Source: Chara braunii | Lineage: Eukaryota > Streptophyta > Charophyceae > Charales > Characeae | Assembly: GCA_003427395.1 (NCBI GenBank) | Contig: BFEA01000279.1 | Location: 406,871-456,490 of the forward strand | Direction: 5' to 3' | DNA length: 49,620 bases | Part shown: positions 1-10,470 of the stretch, piece after piece | Layout: every line of letters begins with the position of its first letter | Position numbering within the stretch: the stretch's first letter is position 1 | The notes under the pieces: generated by a model | Databases searched by the model: none | What the model was told of the DNA's origin: nothing | What the model saw: only the letters and a program-made list of their open reading frames with translations | Made by a program: the position numbers and the translations under genes

Positions 1-81
<81 letters not shown>
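1..81. repeat. (AG)n microsatellite at window start
   Basis: A pure AG dinucleotide run opens the window, with no interruption until an A-rich break. The window ends in the complementary CT run. This is a common place for an assembly to stop. Confidence 0.97.
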
Positions 82-85
<4 letters not shown>

Positions 86-452
86 CGCATGTATTAAGTA
101 GGGGGCAGGGTCTGGTTGGTGGGGGGATGGGTCTCAGGTTGGGGACCTTGAGGTACCTCCTATGTGGGGTGTTACCGACACCCCACAAATTTTTTAATTT
201 TTTTTCCCACAATCTTTAAAAAAGAAATCCCCCCTTCCTCCACCCCCCCAAAATATATATATTTTTAAATCAAACACACCCCGTTATGGATTTTTTTTTT
301 TTTTTTTTTCTGTATTTGAAGGCACAGGGGTGTAGAAGGCCGACGCACCATCGCCACCTCTCCGCGATCCTAACTGTCTTGGCCGCCACGTGGCCGATAC
401 AGGCGTGAACGGCCGTTTACGGATTTCAGGCCCCGTGACCGGCCGGTCACGT
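82..452. other. non-coding, no gene seen
   Basis: GT/G-rich sequence is followed by T-rich and A/T-rich stretches, including a run of about 22 T at 287-308. A perfect 10-bp inverted repeat with a 5-nt loop lies at 163-172/178-187 and is followed by a T-rich tract. In a eukaryotic repeat background I would not call it a terminator. It could be a terminal piece of the LTR of the minus-strand element to its right (TGT...ACA ends), but no partner LTR is visible. Confidence 0.6.
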
Positions 453-1379
453 TCACGGGACCGGCACTGCCGGCGAGCCATGCTCAAACTCGAAGGGCGA
501 CATCCCTATAGGGGTGGATGGACGAGTTGTAGGCCAAGTCGACATCCAGCAGCCGCTCAACCCAATCCTTTTGGTGGGGGTGGATGAGAGTGCGAAGAAG
601 AACCCGTGCGGTCTGATGCGGCCTTTCCGTTTGGCCATCGGTTTGGGGATGGCGAGCCGAACTTGGCTTGAGAGATGAGCCCCATCGTTTGATGAGCGCC
701 AACCAAAAATCGGACGTGAACCGAGCGTCACGGTCGCAGACGATTTCCTTGGGGTAACCCTTGGTTCAAATCCAACCGGCGTAAAGAACCTCGGCCAACT
801 CCGGTGCCTTGGCATGATACCAGCAAGACAAAAACATGGCAAACTTGGTGAGTCCGTCGACCACCGTGAAAATCCCATCCACGCAGGTCTTGTGCTTGGG
901 GAACGGGCCGGGAATGTCCATGACAATTGTTTCCCTTCGCCGCAAGAGGACTGGTCCGACTGGTAATGGTTGCAACTCGGCACATGGACGATGGTTGTGG
1001 GATTTGCAGCGTCGGCAAACCTCGCATGACTCGCAATAGCGTGTGACGTCGCCGAAAAGGTGGGGCCACCAAAATCGCTCGCGAAGTCGGCCAATCATGC
1101 GATTGACTACAAAATGTCCAGTGGCGGGAGCATCGTGGAACTCGCCAAGAAGCTGTGCACGCAAGTGATGGTCACTTGGTACGCAAAGAAGGTCCTTCCC
1201 CTGTGTGTCGACAAGCAAGTACCCCTCTTGGATCCGGTACTGAGAAGGCGCCGGATAAGGAGAAGAGCAATTCGCGTACTTGTCGTGAAACTCGGGGTCG
1301 GCTTGGTAGCCGCGGATGAAGTTATCCCGCATGTCATTGTCGATCTCGAAGGTTGAATAGACCGTGGTATAATGATCCG
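453..1379 (-). pseudogene. Element A integrase, C-terminus lost
   Basis: The zinc-binding N-terminal domain is visible as HDAPATGH followed by CESC (H-x6-H-x26-C-x2-C). The catalytic core has an Asp in VMDIPGPFP (about 916-918), a second Asp in VCDRDARF and the Glu in PQTDGQTE, so all three DDE positions remain. A TGA at 766-768 splits the core between the first and second Asp. A one-base shift near 510 moves the end (IGMSPFEFEHGSP) into another frame. Integrase inserts the cDNA into the host genome. No readable GPY/F or chromodomain follows. Confidence 0.92.
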
Positions 1380-1965
1380 GATGCAGTGAAACAGCATCCT
1401 CAAAACGGTTCGACTTCCCCGGAATGTGATCGGGAAAGAAGTCGAAATGGTCGATGAACGTCATCCATCGAGCGATGGTGCTGTTGACGGTGTCTTGGGT
1501 CTTACAAAAGACCAACGGATTGTTGTCTGTTACCCATCGGAATTGGCTTCGACCAAGGAGGAAGTGTCGCCACCGCTTGAGCGCATGGGCGAAGGCGAGG
1601 AGTTCCTTCTTGCGTTCATCGTCAATGGAGTGCACAGCGGGCACTTTCTTGCTGAAATACTTGACCGTGTGCCAGTCCACGCCATCGTGTTACTCGAGGA
1701 CGTCACCAATGCCATAGCCGGACGCATCCGTAGTGACGTGCGTAGGCAAAAGCGGGTCATATATGGGCACGACCTCCGCAGATAATAGTGCGGCTTTGAG
1801 AGCCAAAAATGATTCCTGCGCATCCTCTCTCAAGTAAAACCGACGATCCTTGCATTGAAGCTTGGTCAAGTGGGTCGCGATCTTCGAGTAACCCTTAATA
1901 AAACGTTGGTAGTAGCTGGCGAGGTCAAGGAACGAACGGACATCCGTGACGTTCCGTGACTCTGG
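1380..1965 (-). pseudogene. Element A RT connection and RNase H
   Basis: After the RT stop, the same frame continues with VRSFLDLASYYQRFIKGYSK, the usual connection to RNase H, and then TTDASGYGIGDVL. The latter holds the first catalytic Asp of the RNase H fold. A TAA replaces an expected Gln codon a few residues later, near 1695. Downstream come KKELLAFAHALKRWRHFLLG (catalytic Glu region), VTDNNPL (Asp) and a degraded SNRFEDAVS where an ADALS-type block is expected. Function would be removal of the RNA strand during cDNA synthesis. Only nonsense changes break this part; the frame itself is conserved into the integrase. Confidence 0.9.
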
Positions 1966-2830
1966 CTACTCTTGGATGGCTGGAATATTGTCCGATAGCG
2001 GACTGATGCCCTCCGCTGTGTCAAAATAGCCCAAGTATTCCAGCTCTTGCCGGACAAATTCGCACTTGTCACGGTTGACCTTGTACTTGGCGTGGTGGAG
2101 CGTCTCCAACACTCGTCGAAGGTGCTCAAGATGGTCCTCCAATGACCGGCTATAGACGAGAATATCGTCTAAGTAGACCAGCACGAACCGGTCCAACATT
2201 GCACGGCACTCGGTGGTTATTGCCGCTTGAAAGGTCCCCTGGGCGTTGGTGATGCCAAAAGGCATGACCACCCACTCAAAATGCCCATACCTCGTCTTGA
2301 ATGTGGATTTGTAACGATCGTTTGGTCGGATCGAGATTTGAGGATATCCAACTTAGAAAAATACTTTGCACCGTCCAATCGCTCAAGAAGATCGTCGATG
2401 CGAGGAAGAGGCCCCACATTCTTGACGGTTTGCGCGTTGAGCTTGCAGTAGTCGATGCACAATGGTAGATCTTTGTTCTTTTTCTGTACGAAGAGAACTA
2501 GCGCTCCGTATGGAGAGCTACTAGGGCGGATCCAGGCCTTGTCCAACAAATCATCGAGTTGTGCGAGGAGGACCATAAGCTCCTCCTCGCTCATGCGATA
2601 AATGAAACCTTTTGACGATACGACACCGGCCTCAAGAATGATCTCGTGAGAGATCGGCCAATCCGGCACCACACCGGTAGGTGACTCAAAGATGTCGACG
2701 AACTCGTCGAGCAACCGCACCACACGGGGGTCTGAAGACAAGTCCGTGGGTAAAGAGTCGGCTACCACGACGGTACGTAGGAAACATAGGCCGATTTCGC
2801 CAGGCTGCTCATAAGCACAAGTAGCCCCTG
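1966..2830 (-). pseudogene. Element A reverse transcriptase, frameshifted
   Basis: RT would copy the element RNA into DNA in cytoplasmic particles. Motifs in order are the fingers block ([18 protein letters not shown]), the ICIDYCKLN-type block ([20 protein letters not shown]), [22 protein letters not shown] and the catalytic YLDDILVYS box, whose Asp pair lies at 2164-2169. The two halves are in different reading frames. The junction near 2330-2345 lacks the usual SGYHQ block after KLD, as if a small deletion caused both the loss and the shift. A TAG at 1966-1968 sits where gypsy RTs normally have Trp. The catalytic Asp residues are kept, but the protein cannot be made intact. Confidence 0.92.
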
Positions 2831-3122
2831 AATGACTTGGTCGTCACCACTTGCCACCGAATGGAAGGGTGCGGAAGAGGAATATTACACAACATTTTGA
2901 CCCCGAAGGCGTTGCGAACGGTAAGAGTTCGCCGGTGGAAGTTGACCGTGTGATCCGCACTTGCAAGCCAAGGCATTCCTACAATAATGTCGAAGTCCGT
3001 GTCCAAAATGTCAAATGCCACCAGTTCGCATGCATGAGGTGCGGAATACACCGGTACGGCCTCGATGTAGAGGTCGATAAGTTGCTGCCTCCTTCCATTG
3101 TCGAAGGGCGAGGTGTCCCGGC
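2809..3122 (-). pseudogene. Element A retropepsin-like protease segment
   Basis: The readable part carries the family's second conserved block, with DTDFDIIVGMPWL (hydrophobic-hydrophobic-G) followed by HTVNFHRRTLTVR. This is typical of the C-terminal half of gypsy aspartic proteases, which cut the Gag-Pol polyprotein. The catalytic D-[ST]-G segment should lie upstream (to the right). I could not read it because an in-frame TGA and frame loss occur near 3138. The frame ends at 2809 because of a single-base shift near 2830. The adjacent frame continues into the RT without a gap, so protease and RT were one polyprotein. Confidence 0.8.
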
Positions 3123-3130
3123 CCTCCTTT

Positions 3131-4464
3131 GTGTCTCAGGCTTATGCTCAGTACCAGTGCCCCGCTTGGACACCTGTGGCTCGTCGGGCTATTCCCGGAC
3201 CTCTGCAACTCTTCTTGTATAGTTGGGTTGTGCCCGACAACGGACTAGTTCAGTAGGCGTCCACCTTAGCAAAAGGTTGGGGGTGCGCCAATGGGCTTTC
3301 CATTGGTCCATGCAGGTTTGGCGCCCTGCTGTACAGCAGAGCACTACCGACCTCAGTCCGTGGTAGCCGTCGGGCTCGCCCAGGGACGCGAAGGCAGAGG
3401 CCCCGGTTCGGTTTTTCTACTTTGCGTTGGGTGTCCCCTAGTCGGGTTATGGGCTAGATGCAAAAAGGGGGATTAAAGAAAAGAAAAAGGGGGAAGGAAA
3501 TAAAAATGAAAGGAAGCCTTGCGTCAGAGTTGTGTGCCGATCTAGACCCTCGCCCTACTTTGGGATGATCAAGCGATTTTTGGCCGTTGTGGCGTTATAG
3601 TTTCCCTTCCTTTCCTTGCTCTTATTATTATTATTATTATTATTGTTATTATTAAATTTTATTTAGTCGATTCTTCAAAGGTAACCGTTGTTAACTTTCG
3701 GCTCATCGTCGCTTCGCAGGAAGGAGTAAATGGTTCGATTACGAACTCTGATTGCGATTCTATGCGCTAGACCGGCCCGACTCTTCATATATCTCCTTAT
3801 GGCTAATCTGTCTGACTGAGCGTCTTGCGATGGGGCCCCAAAAGAGGGGCAACCCGCGACCGCCTTGGTAGGAGGCTTATCACCCCCAATGGAGAGTTAT
3901 AAACTCCCTCCTTGACATCGGACACGGGTACTCGTCAGAGGTAGCCAGGTGACGAGTTTAGAAGGGAAAGGAACCCCCATTAGTATTCCATTATGGGACC
4001 ACCTTCTCAGGGTCACGAGCATTCCGCAACAAAATGAAGGGTCGCGAGCATTCCGCGGCAAAATGAAGTGGCAGGGACTGATACCAAGAGGGTCCGTGTG
4101 CACTTTGACCGTTGGTATTTGGTCTCCCGTTTCGTTTCTCCTTATTTTAATTCTAAATTTTATTTCATTTTATTATTTTCATAATCATGGGCCGCTAGGA
4201 AGCCGTTGGTATTTGGTCTCCCATTTAGAGCATGGGGATCGCCGCGGGTAGCGACCCTATAAAAAGAAGGGAGGGCTGGTCTTTTGGCAGTTGCGGCATG
4301 AGTGATCTCGGTACGCCGCTTACCGGCGAAATGGGGAAAGGGGCCCGGACGGCCTGGCGAGTGCGGGACATTATTGGTGTGCACGTGCTCTTGCTCTGAG
4401 TGTTCGACCTCGACTATTCCTGGATCTGCAGCCTGACTGCGAATACTGTCCACGGAAACTCACC
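3131..4464. other. no gene seen; short repeats
   Basis: No coherent protein reading frame was found. Landmarks are a palindrome near 3325, a (TTA)n microsatellite at 3622-3654, a 29-bp unit repeated twice in tandem at 4010-4067, and a 19-bp direct repeat at 4110-4128 and 4204-4222. The stretch may be the leader or LTR of element A, but no paired copy is visible. Confidence 0.6.
4010..4067. repeat. 29-bp unit, two tandem copies
   Basis: 4010-4038 and 4039-4067 differ at three positions. The units begin GGGTC and contain GAGCATTCCGC. The tandem join is exact. Confidence 0.85.
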
Positions 4465-4935
4465 ATGGTACGAAGCAGCGGTCTATACGACTATAGACCA
4501 AGATGCCTCCAGTTTCTCTGGAGGTGGGAGCGAATGTCAGGGGAAGGACCTAATGTGACGGCTGTACTGGACTACAACCACGGTTGGCAGGAGGCGAAAC
4601 TAAGGGTGAATATGGAAGGGGGGAAAGAAGAAGAAATGAGGGCACACCATAGTCTGCAATTGGCGATCACGGAGGCCAGAGACCGTGTTGAGAGGAGGTG
4701 TACGAGAGATGGGGTAACAGACGAGATCAAGGTGAAGATATCTTACCTCGGGGCAGAGACATTGACTGATACAGCAAAGCGGGAGCAGGAACATTTTGAC
4801 CGAGACACTGAAGCTAACGGTGACGCCAGTGACCGGGACGCTGTGACCCAGTCCTGGTATGGTCTGGAGCAGTGGCGACGGGACCACCCTCTGGTTGAGC
4901 CTGTGGAGACTGGACCGGAGGCCAGCTCACGATGA
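4465..4935 (+). CDS. hypothetical 156-residue open frame, doubtful
   Basis: An ATG-started frame of 156 codons. The product is hydrophilic and charged, with many Glu, Arg and Asp and no recognised domain, signal peptide or membrane segment. It is followed by a GA microsatellite and a region without genes. It has no clear promoter, no matching neighbour and no repeat of the frame elsewhere in the window. In a GC-balanced stretch this length can occur by chance, so I keep it only as a candidate. It could equally be part of a degenerate gag or leader region of a retroelement. Confidence 0.15.
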   Translation: MVRSSGLYDYRPRCLQFLWRWERMSGEGPNVTAVLDYNHGWQEAKLRVNMEGGKEEEMRAHHSLQLAITEARDRVERRCTRDGVTDEIKVKISYLGAETLTDTAKREQEHFDRDTEANGDASDRDAVTQSWYGLEQWRRDHPLVEPVETGPEASSR

Positions 4936-6986
4936 CGGAGGGACCAGCGTCAACGTGCGAGGACGAGAGGGTAAGGCGAACGGTTACGAGAGGGAGAGAG
5001 AGAGAGAGAGACGACGCGCTCGAGGAATGAAGGAATGTCGCACACCTGGTAGTATGAGTGGGGTCAGGCGTGCGTTTTGTCGTCCGTAATGGGTACCAAC
5101 AGTCTGGCATAAGTGTGAGACGGGCGCTTTAAACGAGCAGGTGTGAAGAAGAGCCTGCTCGCACTGGACAACTTGCTTACAATGCGTGCAGAGAGATGTA
5201 AGCCATCACAGGTGCGGAGAAGAGATGTCTAAGAGGCAATAGCACAAAAGAAAGGGAGTGATTGCTAGGGAGAGTCTACATAATTGAGAGCGACTGGGAG
5301 AGAGAGGATGCGCATGGAAATCACACGCGAAAGAGTAGTTGTTTGTCGTTTACCTGATGCACGTGTCAAGCGCTGATGGTCATCCCCATCCTTTTTTTTT
5401 CTTTTTTTTTCCTTTCCGGTTTTATTGCTCATCTTCGTCAGTGGAGCTTTCATACGCAAGGAGAAGCAAGAGCGACGTCAACTACTAGAGTCTTCCTTTT
5501 TGAAGGAGCAAGTGAGAGCTCTGCACGAGTGGTTGACGTCATCTGCCTGAGGCATACGCTTCCTGCCAAATGTCAACTTGTATCTCACCCATGCAGTGAG
5601 AGAACGTGCGTCCGGAATTTTAAGTTCTTGAGGTGACAATTGAGGAAACGAAGAGGACGATGCACCTCTGCATTCCTTGCTGGCATGATTTTCGAGGAGG
5701 GCTACACGAAGCGCTTATTAGATGGTTAATGTAAGTTGTTGCGCTACAAAAGGGGTAAGGCGCATATGCTCACGTGTCAGTTGCAGACGATGACGAGTGG
5801 CCCGCACGAGAGAGACCGACAGGAGACCTATGCACTCTTGACTGCCCCTGTATGTAATTTCGTTTGCATGCCGAATCGGCTTTTGGATTGGGAGAGGTAA
5901 CTCGCTACTCACTTCTGGGTCCCTCATGCATAATTTGTGTCATCTTCTATAGTTGCGCGACGACTGGCAGAGAAGAAGCACTGATTGGGATTTAGCCTCC
6001 GCCTGTCTCTGAGTGACGGTCGTGGGATGTGTGTCTGAGATTGATGTCATCCCTCTACAGGGTGGGCTCGTGCAAACATGAGCATCGTCCCAACAACGTT
6101 GGGGGGGGGGAAAGGCAGTAATTGGTGGTGGGAAGAAGGGGCAGATACACAGTGCAGGCGCAACTCTAAGCCAGGTATGGCACAACAGTCTTACGTGACG
6201 ATCAGTGCCCAGGCTCTACAATGTTGACATAAGACTTAGTGGGATTGAGCCCTTGCTGATCATGCACAAGTTACTAATGGCCCTGGTTGTGTGCGGCTGT
6301 CCACCGTGTCGTAACCTGGCTATGTGAGGCTGCCCTTCCTTGTCGAAACCTGGTTGTGATTCCCTTAAAAATGATCAGGGCTTTGGAGAGAGGGAAATGT
6401 CATTTTCGGTCAAGATTGCGGAGAGAACCGATAAGAGCACTTGACTATTGACGTGTGTCACTCGTCAATGAGTTGCATGATTCCTAGACCTGTTGTCATA
6501 ATTCTGTAATGGTAGTGGACAAACCAGTTGGAGGCTTTGTGTGAGGCGAATTCACAAATGTCAGCGAATCTTGAGTGACCAGTTTGATTGAGGGCAAGCA
6601 ACAGATAAGTTTCCCCTTCGTTTGTCCTTTCCTCGGGAAAATTCAGACTGATTTGCCTCACTGGCTAGTTCCCGGCAACTTCCCACCACCTCCTTCTACC
6701 CCTCTTTTAGTTTGCCCTCAGACGGTTGGCTGGTTAAGAAGAGGTGGTCGTTGAGCACCCCTCACTTCTATCCCAAAGGTATTGGGTTTTCCCTTTTTAC
6801 CGTGAAATAAGTTAAAATTAACTCTGAATTCCGATCATTGTAGATTCTATATTTGTCTGATGGGAAAAAGGAAGGCTACTCTTAGGGTTGTTGCATACAT
6901 TCTGGTTAAATACCTACTTGACAGAGACTAAAAGTTCCTTTAAAGTTCTGGTTTTGTTAGGGTTTCGATCGCAAGCTTGCGTGTGA

Positions 6987-7024
<38 letters not shown>

Positions 7025-7570
7025 ATGAGGACACTCTGATTTAGTTTTCCGCTCGGACTGTTAGTTATGAATCCACCCTGTTTACTACCTAGTGGTTGTG
7101 CCAGTTTGTGCCATATGTCGATGACAGTGGTTACGAATTGTATCTTGTATCGTTGTTGAGTGTGGCCTCGAGTCACTGAATCACTGGAGAAAGCACACAT
7201 AGCAAATAAAACTATCGTCTGTGGTGCCTTGTGCTCTGCGCGAGTACTAACTATTCCTAAGCAGTAACCGGTGAGTTATTTGAGAGGAAAACCGAGACAG
7301 GTTGCATTCTGAACTCAAGAGTTTCCACTTAGGCACTGACAAAGACTGTGCTCTGAGTTGTTATATTAACGTTTAAGTTTTACTAAGGTTAGCAAATCGG
7401 GGCCTGAACGTGGCCCAAGTTCTAGCCTACTTCTCACTGTTCGTCCAACTCTATATTTAGTTCCTTCTGGGTAAATGACACTGAAGGTTAAAGTTCTAGA
7501 TGGGTGCGGCGAAGAACCCTGCTTGAACTCACATGACATAGAGGCCGATGTTGTACATGTAAAATCCTTG
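4936..7570. other. no gene seen; GA and GT microsatellites
   Basis: Several short frames are present, but none has protein-like motifs. A GA run lies at 4987-5011, a poly-G tract near 6102-6111 and a (GT)n run at 6989-7018. The right end (about 7200-7570) probably contains the leader or LTR of the chromovirus relic that follows, but I could not match it to anything downstream of that element. Confidence 0.6.
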
Positions 7571-7623
7571 TAAATCTCAACTTTTTGTGAATTGCAAAGG
7601 GTATCACAGAATATGTGTGAGAG

Positions 7624-8263
7624 ATTGCACAGACCACATCGCCCAGGACACGGGATTTCTTTGACAAGACCCAACACGCTAACATCACGTATGATGCACT
7701 GAGTAGGGAAGTGCTCCTGTTTGAGTCCAAGTCCATGCCAGTTTCCACTTTCTGGCATAAGGATTTAGATAAGAGCAAAAAGTGGAAGGGTCGTACCATC
7801 TCTGGCCAAGTTAGGGCAAAGGAGCATATGATCCTTACTTTAGATGAAGGTGGTACAGACGAGGTCCCCTACAGTCAGATCGAGTGGGGGCTAGAGGAGG
7901 AGGACATTAGTGTAGGTCAGGGGAGGACCTATGTTGCTGTCGCGGCTGGAGGTAGGCCGCAAGGTAGAGGAGGAGGCTAGAGCCAAAGGGGTCGGGTCAT
8001 GGGTGGTCAAGGACCGGGCACATAGGGGGTTGGCGGCCAAAGGAATCGCCAAGAGGGAGGTAGGGCCAAATCGTCAAGGTCTTAGTCGGTCCCCGCAGCG
8101 ACGAGGTGGAGGATCACCTTGGAGGAGAGGAGGTTCGCACCCAGGTTGGCCACAAGGTCGACCTTGGGAAGATTTGGGCCTGGACAAGCGAATATGACAG
8201 CAGCGTATGGACCAGGGTCAGTGCATATATTGCGGTGACTTGACCCATATCATTAAATATTGT
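7624..8263 (+). pseudogene. Element B gag C-terminus with CCHC zinc knuckle
   Basis: From about 7624 the frame reads FFDKTQHANITYDALSREVL and continues through MPVSTFWHKDLDK. It then enters a Gly/Arg/Gln-rich tail with GRGGG repeats, interrupted by TAG at 7978-7980 and later stops. After a frame change, a zinc knuckle is encoded at 8222-8263: C-IY-C-GDLT-H-IIKY-C, exactly CX2CX4HX4C. Gag forms the retroelement particle and the knuckle binds its RNA. The N-terminal half of gag before 7624 is too broken to read (TGA at 7588-7590 and TGA at 7618-7620). Confidence 0.82.
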
Positions 8264-8564
8264 CCTTAGTACAGAGAGGCCCAATGCGCTGCCCAAGAGT
8301 CAAATGGCAGTCGTCCGTAGGGGTTGCAACTGCCCTCACTACTAGGCCATGTGGGGAAGCAAGAGCACGCGAACAGAAAACTCCCACACCACATGAGCCT
8401 TAAACAGAGGTTGCAGGTCAGTGCCTAGGTAGTTGTCCAGAGACTGCTTGTGTTAGCATCTCTCTAGGCACTTCTCTCACAGGCGTGGCAGAAGAGTTGA
8501 AGGAAAGAATGCCTGTCTGGGCCAAAATGAAGAAAAATAGTAAGGGATAACTAGTCTTCGTGGA

Positions 8565-8971
8565 TGCAGAGGTCTTTAGAAGTAGAGTAGGGACCCTTAT
8601 AGATTAAGGGGCTACTCACAGTTATATTAGCCGTAGAACGCTGAAGAAGCTAAGGCTAGGGTTTAAACTTGATGGTCCAAAAGTTGGAAGACCCCATAGT
8701 TAGTGTCCTCGCAGATAACCGCACTATGCGTGTTGAGGACTACGTAGAGGGAGTCCAGGCGTATTTCCGCCTAGGGAAAGATGGGAAGGTAAAGAAGGTT
8801 CTTCATTCCCTGACTCTCGTCGTACAGGATGACCTTCCTTTTGATATAGTCATAGGTATGGACTGGGGAGAGGCAGCAGGGGCCACACTCCATTTGAGAA
8901 AGCATGAGTGTAGGCTCCCTAGTCCATCAGGCGAACTCAAGATTGCCCGCCTGTTTCATTGTCTGGGGTAG
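8565..8971 (+). pseudogene. Element B aspartic protease, active-site codon lost
   Basis: The active-site segment is recognisable as FVDAEVF...LID-stop-GATHSYISRRTL. The codon after the catalytic Asp (GAT 8602-8604) is TAA (8605-8607), where the family has Ser or Thr in D-[ST]-G. A frameshift follows near 8670. The second block, DDLPFDIVIGMDW, is intact. The enzyme would have cleaved the Gag-Pol polyprotein. Between 8264 and 8565 the linker is full of stops. Confidence 0.87.
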
Positions 8972-9019
8972 ATAACTCTTTGGCGCATTGTTGTCTCAGT
9001 ACTCCCTCGTTCACGCGGT

Positions 9020-9890
9020 TAGTGAGAAAAGAGCAGTTAGAGGAGCAGGTCTTTGTAGTCTATGTGAGACCTGTCACTAAGCCTAAGTAAGACACACCCA
9101 TAGATCCAGCTATTGCCAAGCTGCTGGAAGAGTTTAAGGATTTAGTAGAGCCGTAGACAGGAGTAGTGCCACAACCAATCCAGCATCGTATAGAGATAGA
9201 GCATGGCAGTAGGACTCCTAAGGGAGCAGTCTTCATGATATCACAAAGGGAGTTAGAAGAGCCTCGTAAGCAGTTAGACAAGCTCGTCGAAAAGGGTTGG
9301 ATTAGGCCCAGTTCATCTCCTTTTCGAGCACCAGTTTTGTTTGTCCCTAAAAAGGAAGGAGAGTTACGTATGTGTATAGACTATAAGGGTCTGTTTGTGA
9401 TCACAATGAAGAATGTTGAACCGCTGCCAAGTATAGATGATCTTTTAGATCGGGTGCAGGGTTGCAGATATTTCCCGAAGATCGATTTAAAGTCCGGATA
9501 TCATCAGATAGAGGTCCATCCTGATGACCAGTACAAGACTGCATTCCGGACTAGATATGGGCACTATGAGTTTATAGTGATGCCCTTTGGACTGACCAAC
9601 GTGCCTGCTATGTTCCAGTGCTGTATGAACGACTTGTTTAGGCCTTGGTTACATAGATTTGTCGCAGTTTACTTATATGACATCTTAGTATTAAGTAGGA
9701 CCCTCCAAGAGCATCAAGGTCATTTGAGGCAGGTCTTGGAGAAGCTNAGAGAGGCTATCTTCAAGATCAACGCAAAGAAGTATGAGTAGGCCAAGACACA
9801 AGTCTGTACTTGGGCCACGTCTTAGACGGAGATGACATTAAGTCTGAGGACAGCAAGATAGCGCGATTAGAGATTGGCCGACGCCCCGCA
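9020..9890 (+). pseudogene. Element B reverse transcriptase, YLDD mutated to YLYD
   Basis: The long open part (9166-9789) shows [64 protein letters not shown] and then the catalytic box. The box reads VYLYDILV: the first of the two catalytic Asp codons is TAT (9676-9678). A stop at 9787-9789 replaces an expected Trp, and a frameshift occurs before LGHVLDGDD. The upstream frame also has TAG (EP-stop-TGVVP) at about 9153. Otherwise this RT is well preserved, with all other conserved blocks in order. The Asp loss alone would abolish polymerase activity. Confidence 0.95.
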
Positions 9891-9892
9891 CA

Positions 9893-10470
9893 TTGACTGA
9901 GTTGCGGTCCTTCCTAGGCCTAGCTAACTACTATAGGAAGTTTGTGAGGAACTTCTCGACTATCGTCACTCCCAATCGCAGGTTGCTTAAGAAAGAGCAA
10001 ATCTGGCAGTGGGATAAAGACTGCACGTTTGCGCTAAAGAAGTTAAAGCGCGCATTGATAGAGTATCATGTCCTCAAAGTAGCAGATCCGTCCTTGCTAT
10101 TTGTCGTCACGACGGACGCGAGCCGGTATGGTATAGGCGTCGTGTTACAGCAGAACGACGATAATGGCTACAGACACGTAGAGTTCATGTAAGCGAGGAT
10201 GCCTTCAGAGAAGGTAGCTACCTCGACATACGAGAGAGAACTCAATGCTCTCAGGCAGGCTTTTAAGCACTAGAAGCATTACCTGCTTGGGAGCCACTTC
10301 AAAGTGTATTCAGACCACGAGACTCTTACCGAGTCTTACATGGTTGAAGACACAGGCGAAAATGATACCTAACTTGACTAGGTGGGCCGCTGAGGTAGAC
10401 CAGTACGACTTCGAGCTCAAGCTTGTTAAAGGCAAGTATAATGTAGTTTCGGATGCTATAAGTAGGAGGT
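9893..10470 (+). pseudogene. Element B RT connection and RNase H
   Basis: The segment begins with [19 protein letters not shown], the connection region. It continues to [17 protein letters not shown] (first catalytic Asp), a TAA at 10190-10192, STYERELNALRQAF (Glu), KVYSDHETL (Asp) and, in another frame, KYNVVSDAISRRSD (last Asp). A frameshift lies near 10330. The DEDD set is therefore still visible. RNase H would remove template RNA during reverse transcription. Confidence 0.92.

Larger units (their letters stand above)
453..3130 (-). mobile_element. Element A: Ty3/gypsy retrotransposon pol relic
   Basis: Reading the minus strand from right to left gives protease, reverse transcriptase, RNase H and integrase, the Ty3/gypsy order. 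It is decayed. Frameshifts lie near 2830 (protease to RT), 2330 (inside RT) and 510 (integrase end). In-frame stops lie at 1966-1968 (TAG), near 1695 (TAA) and at 766-768 (TGA). Gag was not found, and no LTR could be paired. Integrase runs out at about 453 after the SPFEFEHGSP motif, so the C-terminal GPY/chromodomain part is missing or lies in unrecognisable sequence. Confidence 0.93.

Noticed and set aside
163-195. Hairpin plus T-rich tract as a Rho-independent terminator
   Set aside because: There is no bacterial gene context, and the surrounding sequence is eukaryotic retroelement DNA.
7366-7758. Minus-strand 130-codon Cys-rich frame resembling the region before a GIY-YIG nuclease of Penelope-like elements
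   Set aside because: Its right half is antisense to a readable plus-strand gag segment (FFDKTQHANITYDALSREVL), which has stronger support, and the expected nuclease motif does not follow.
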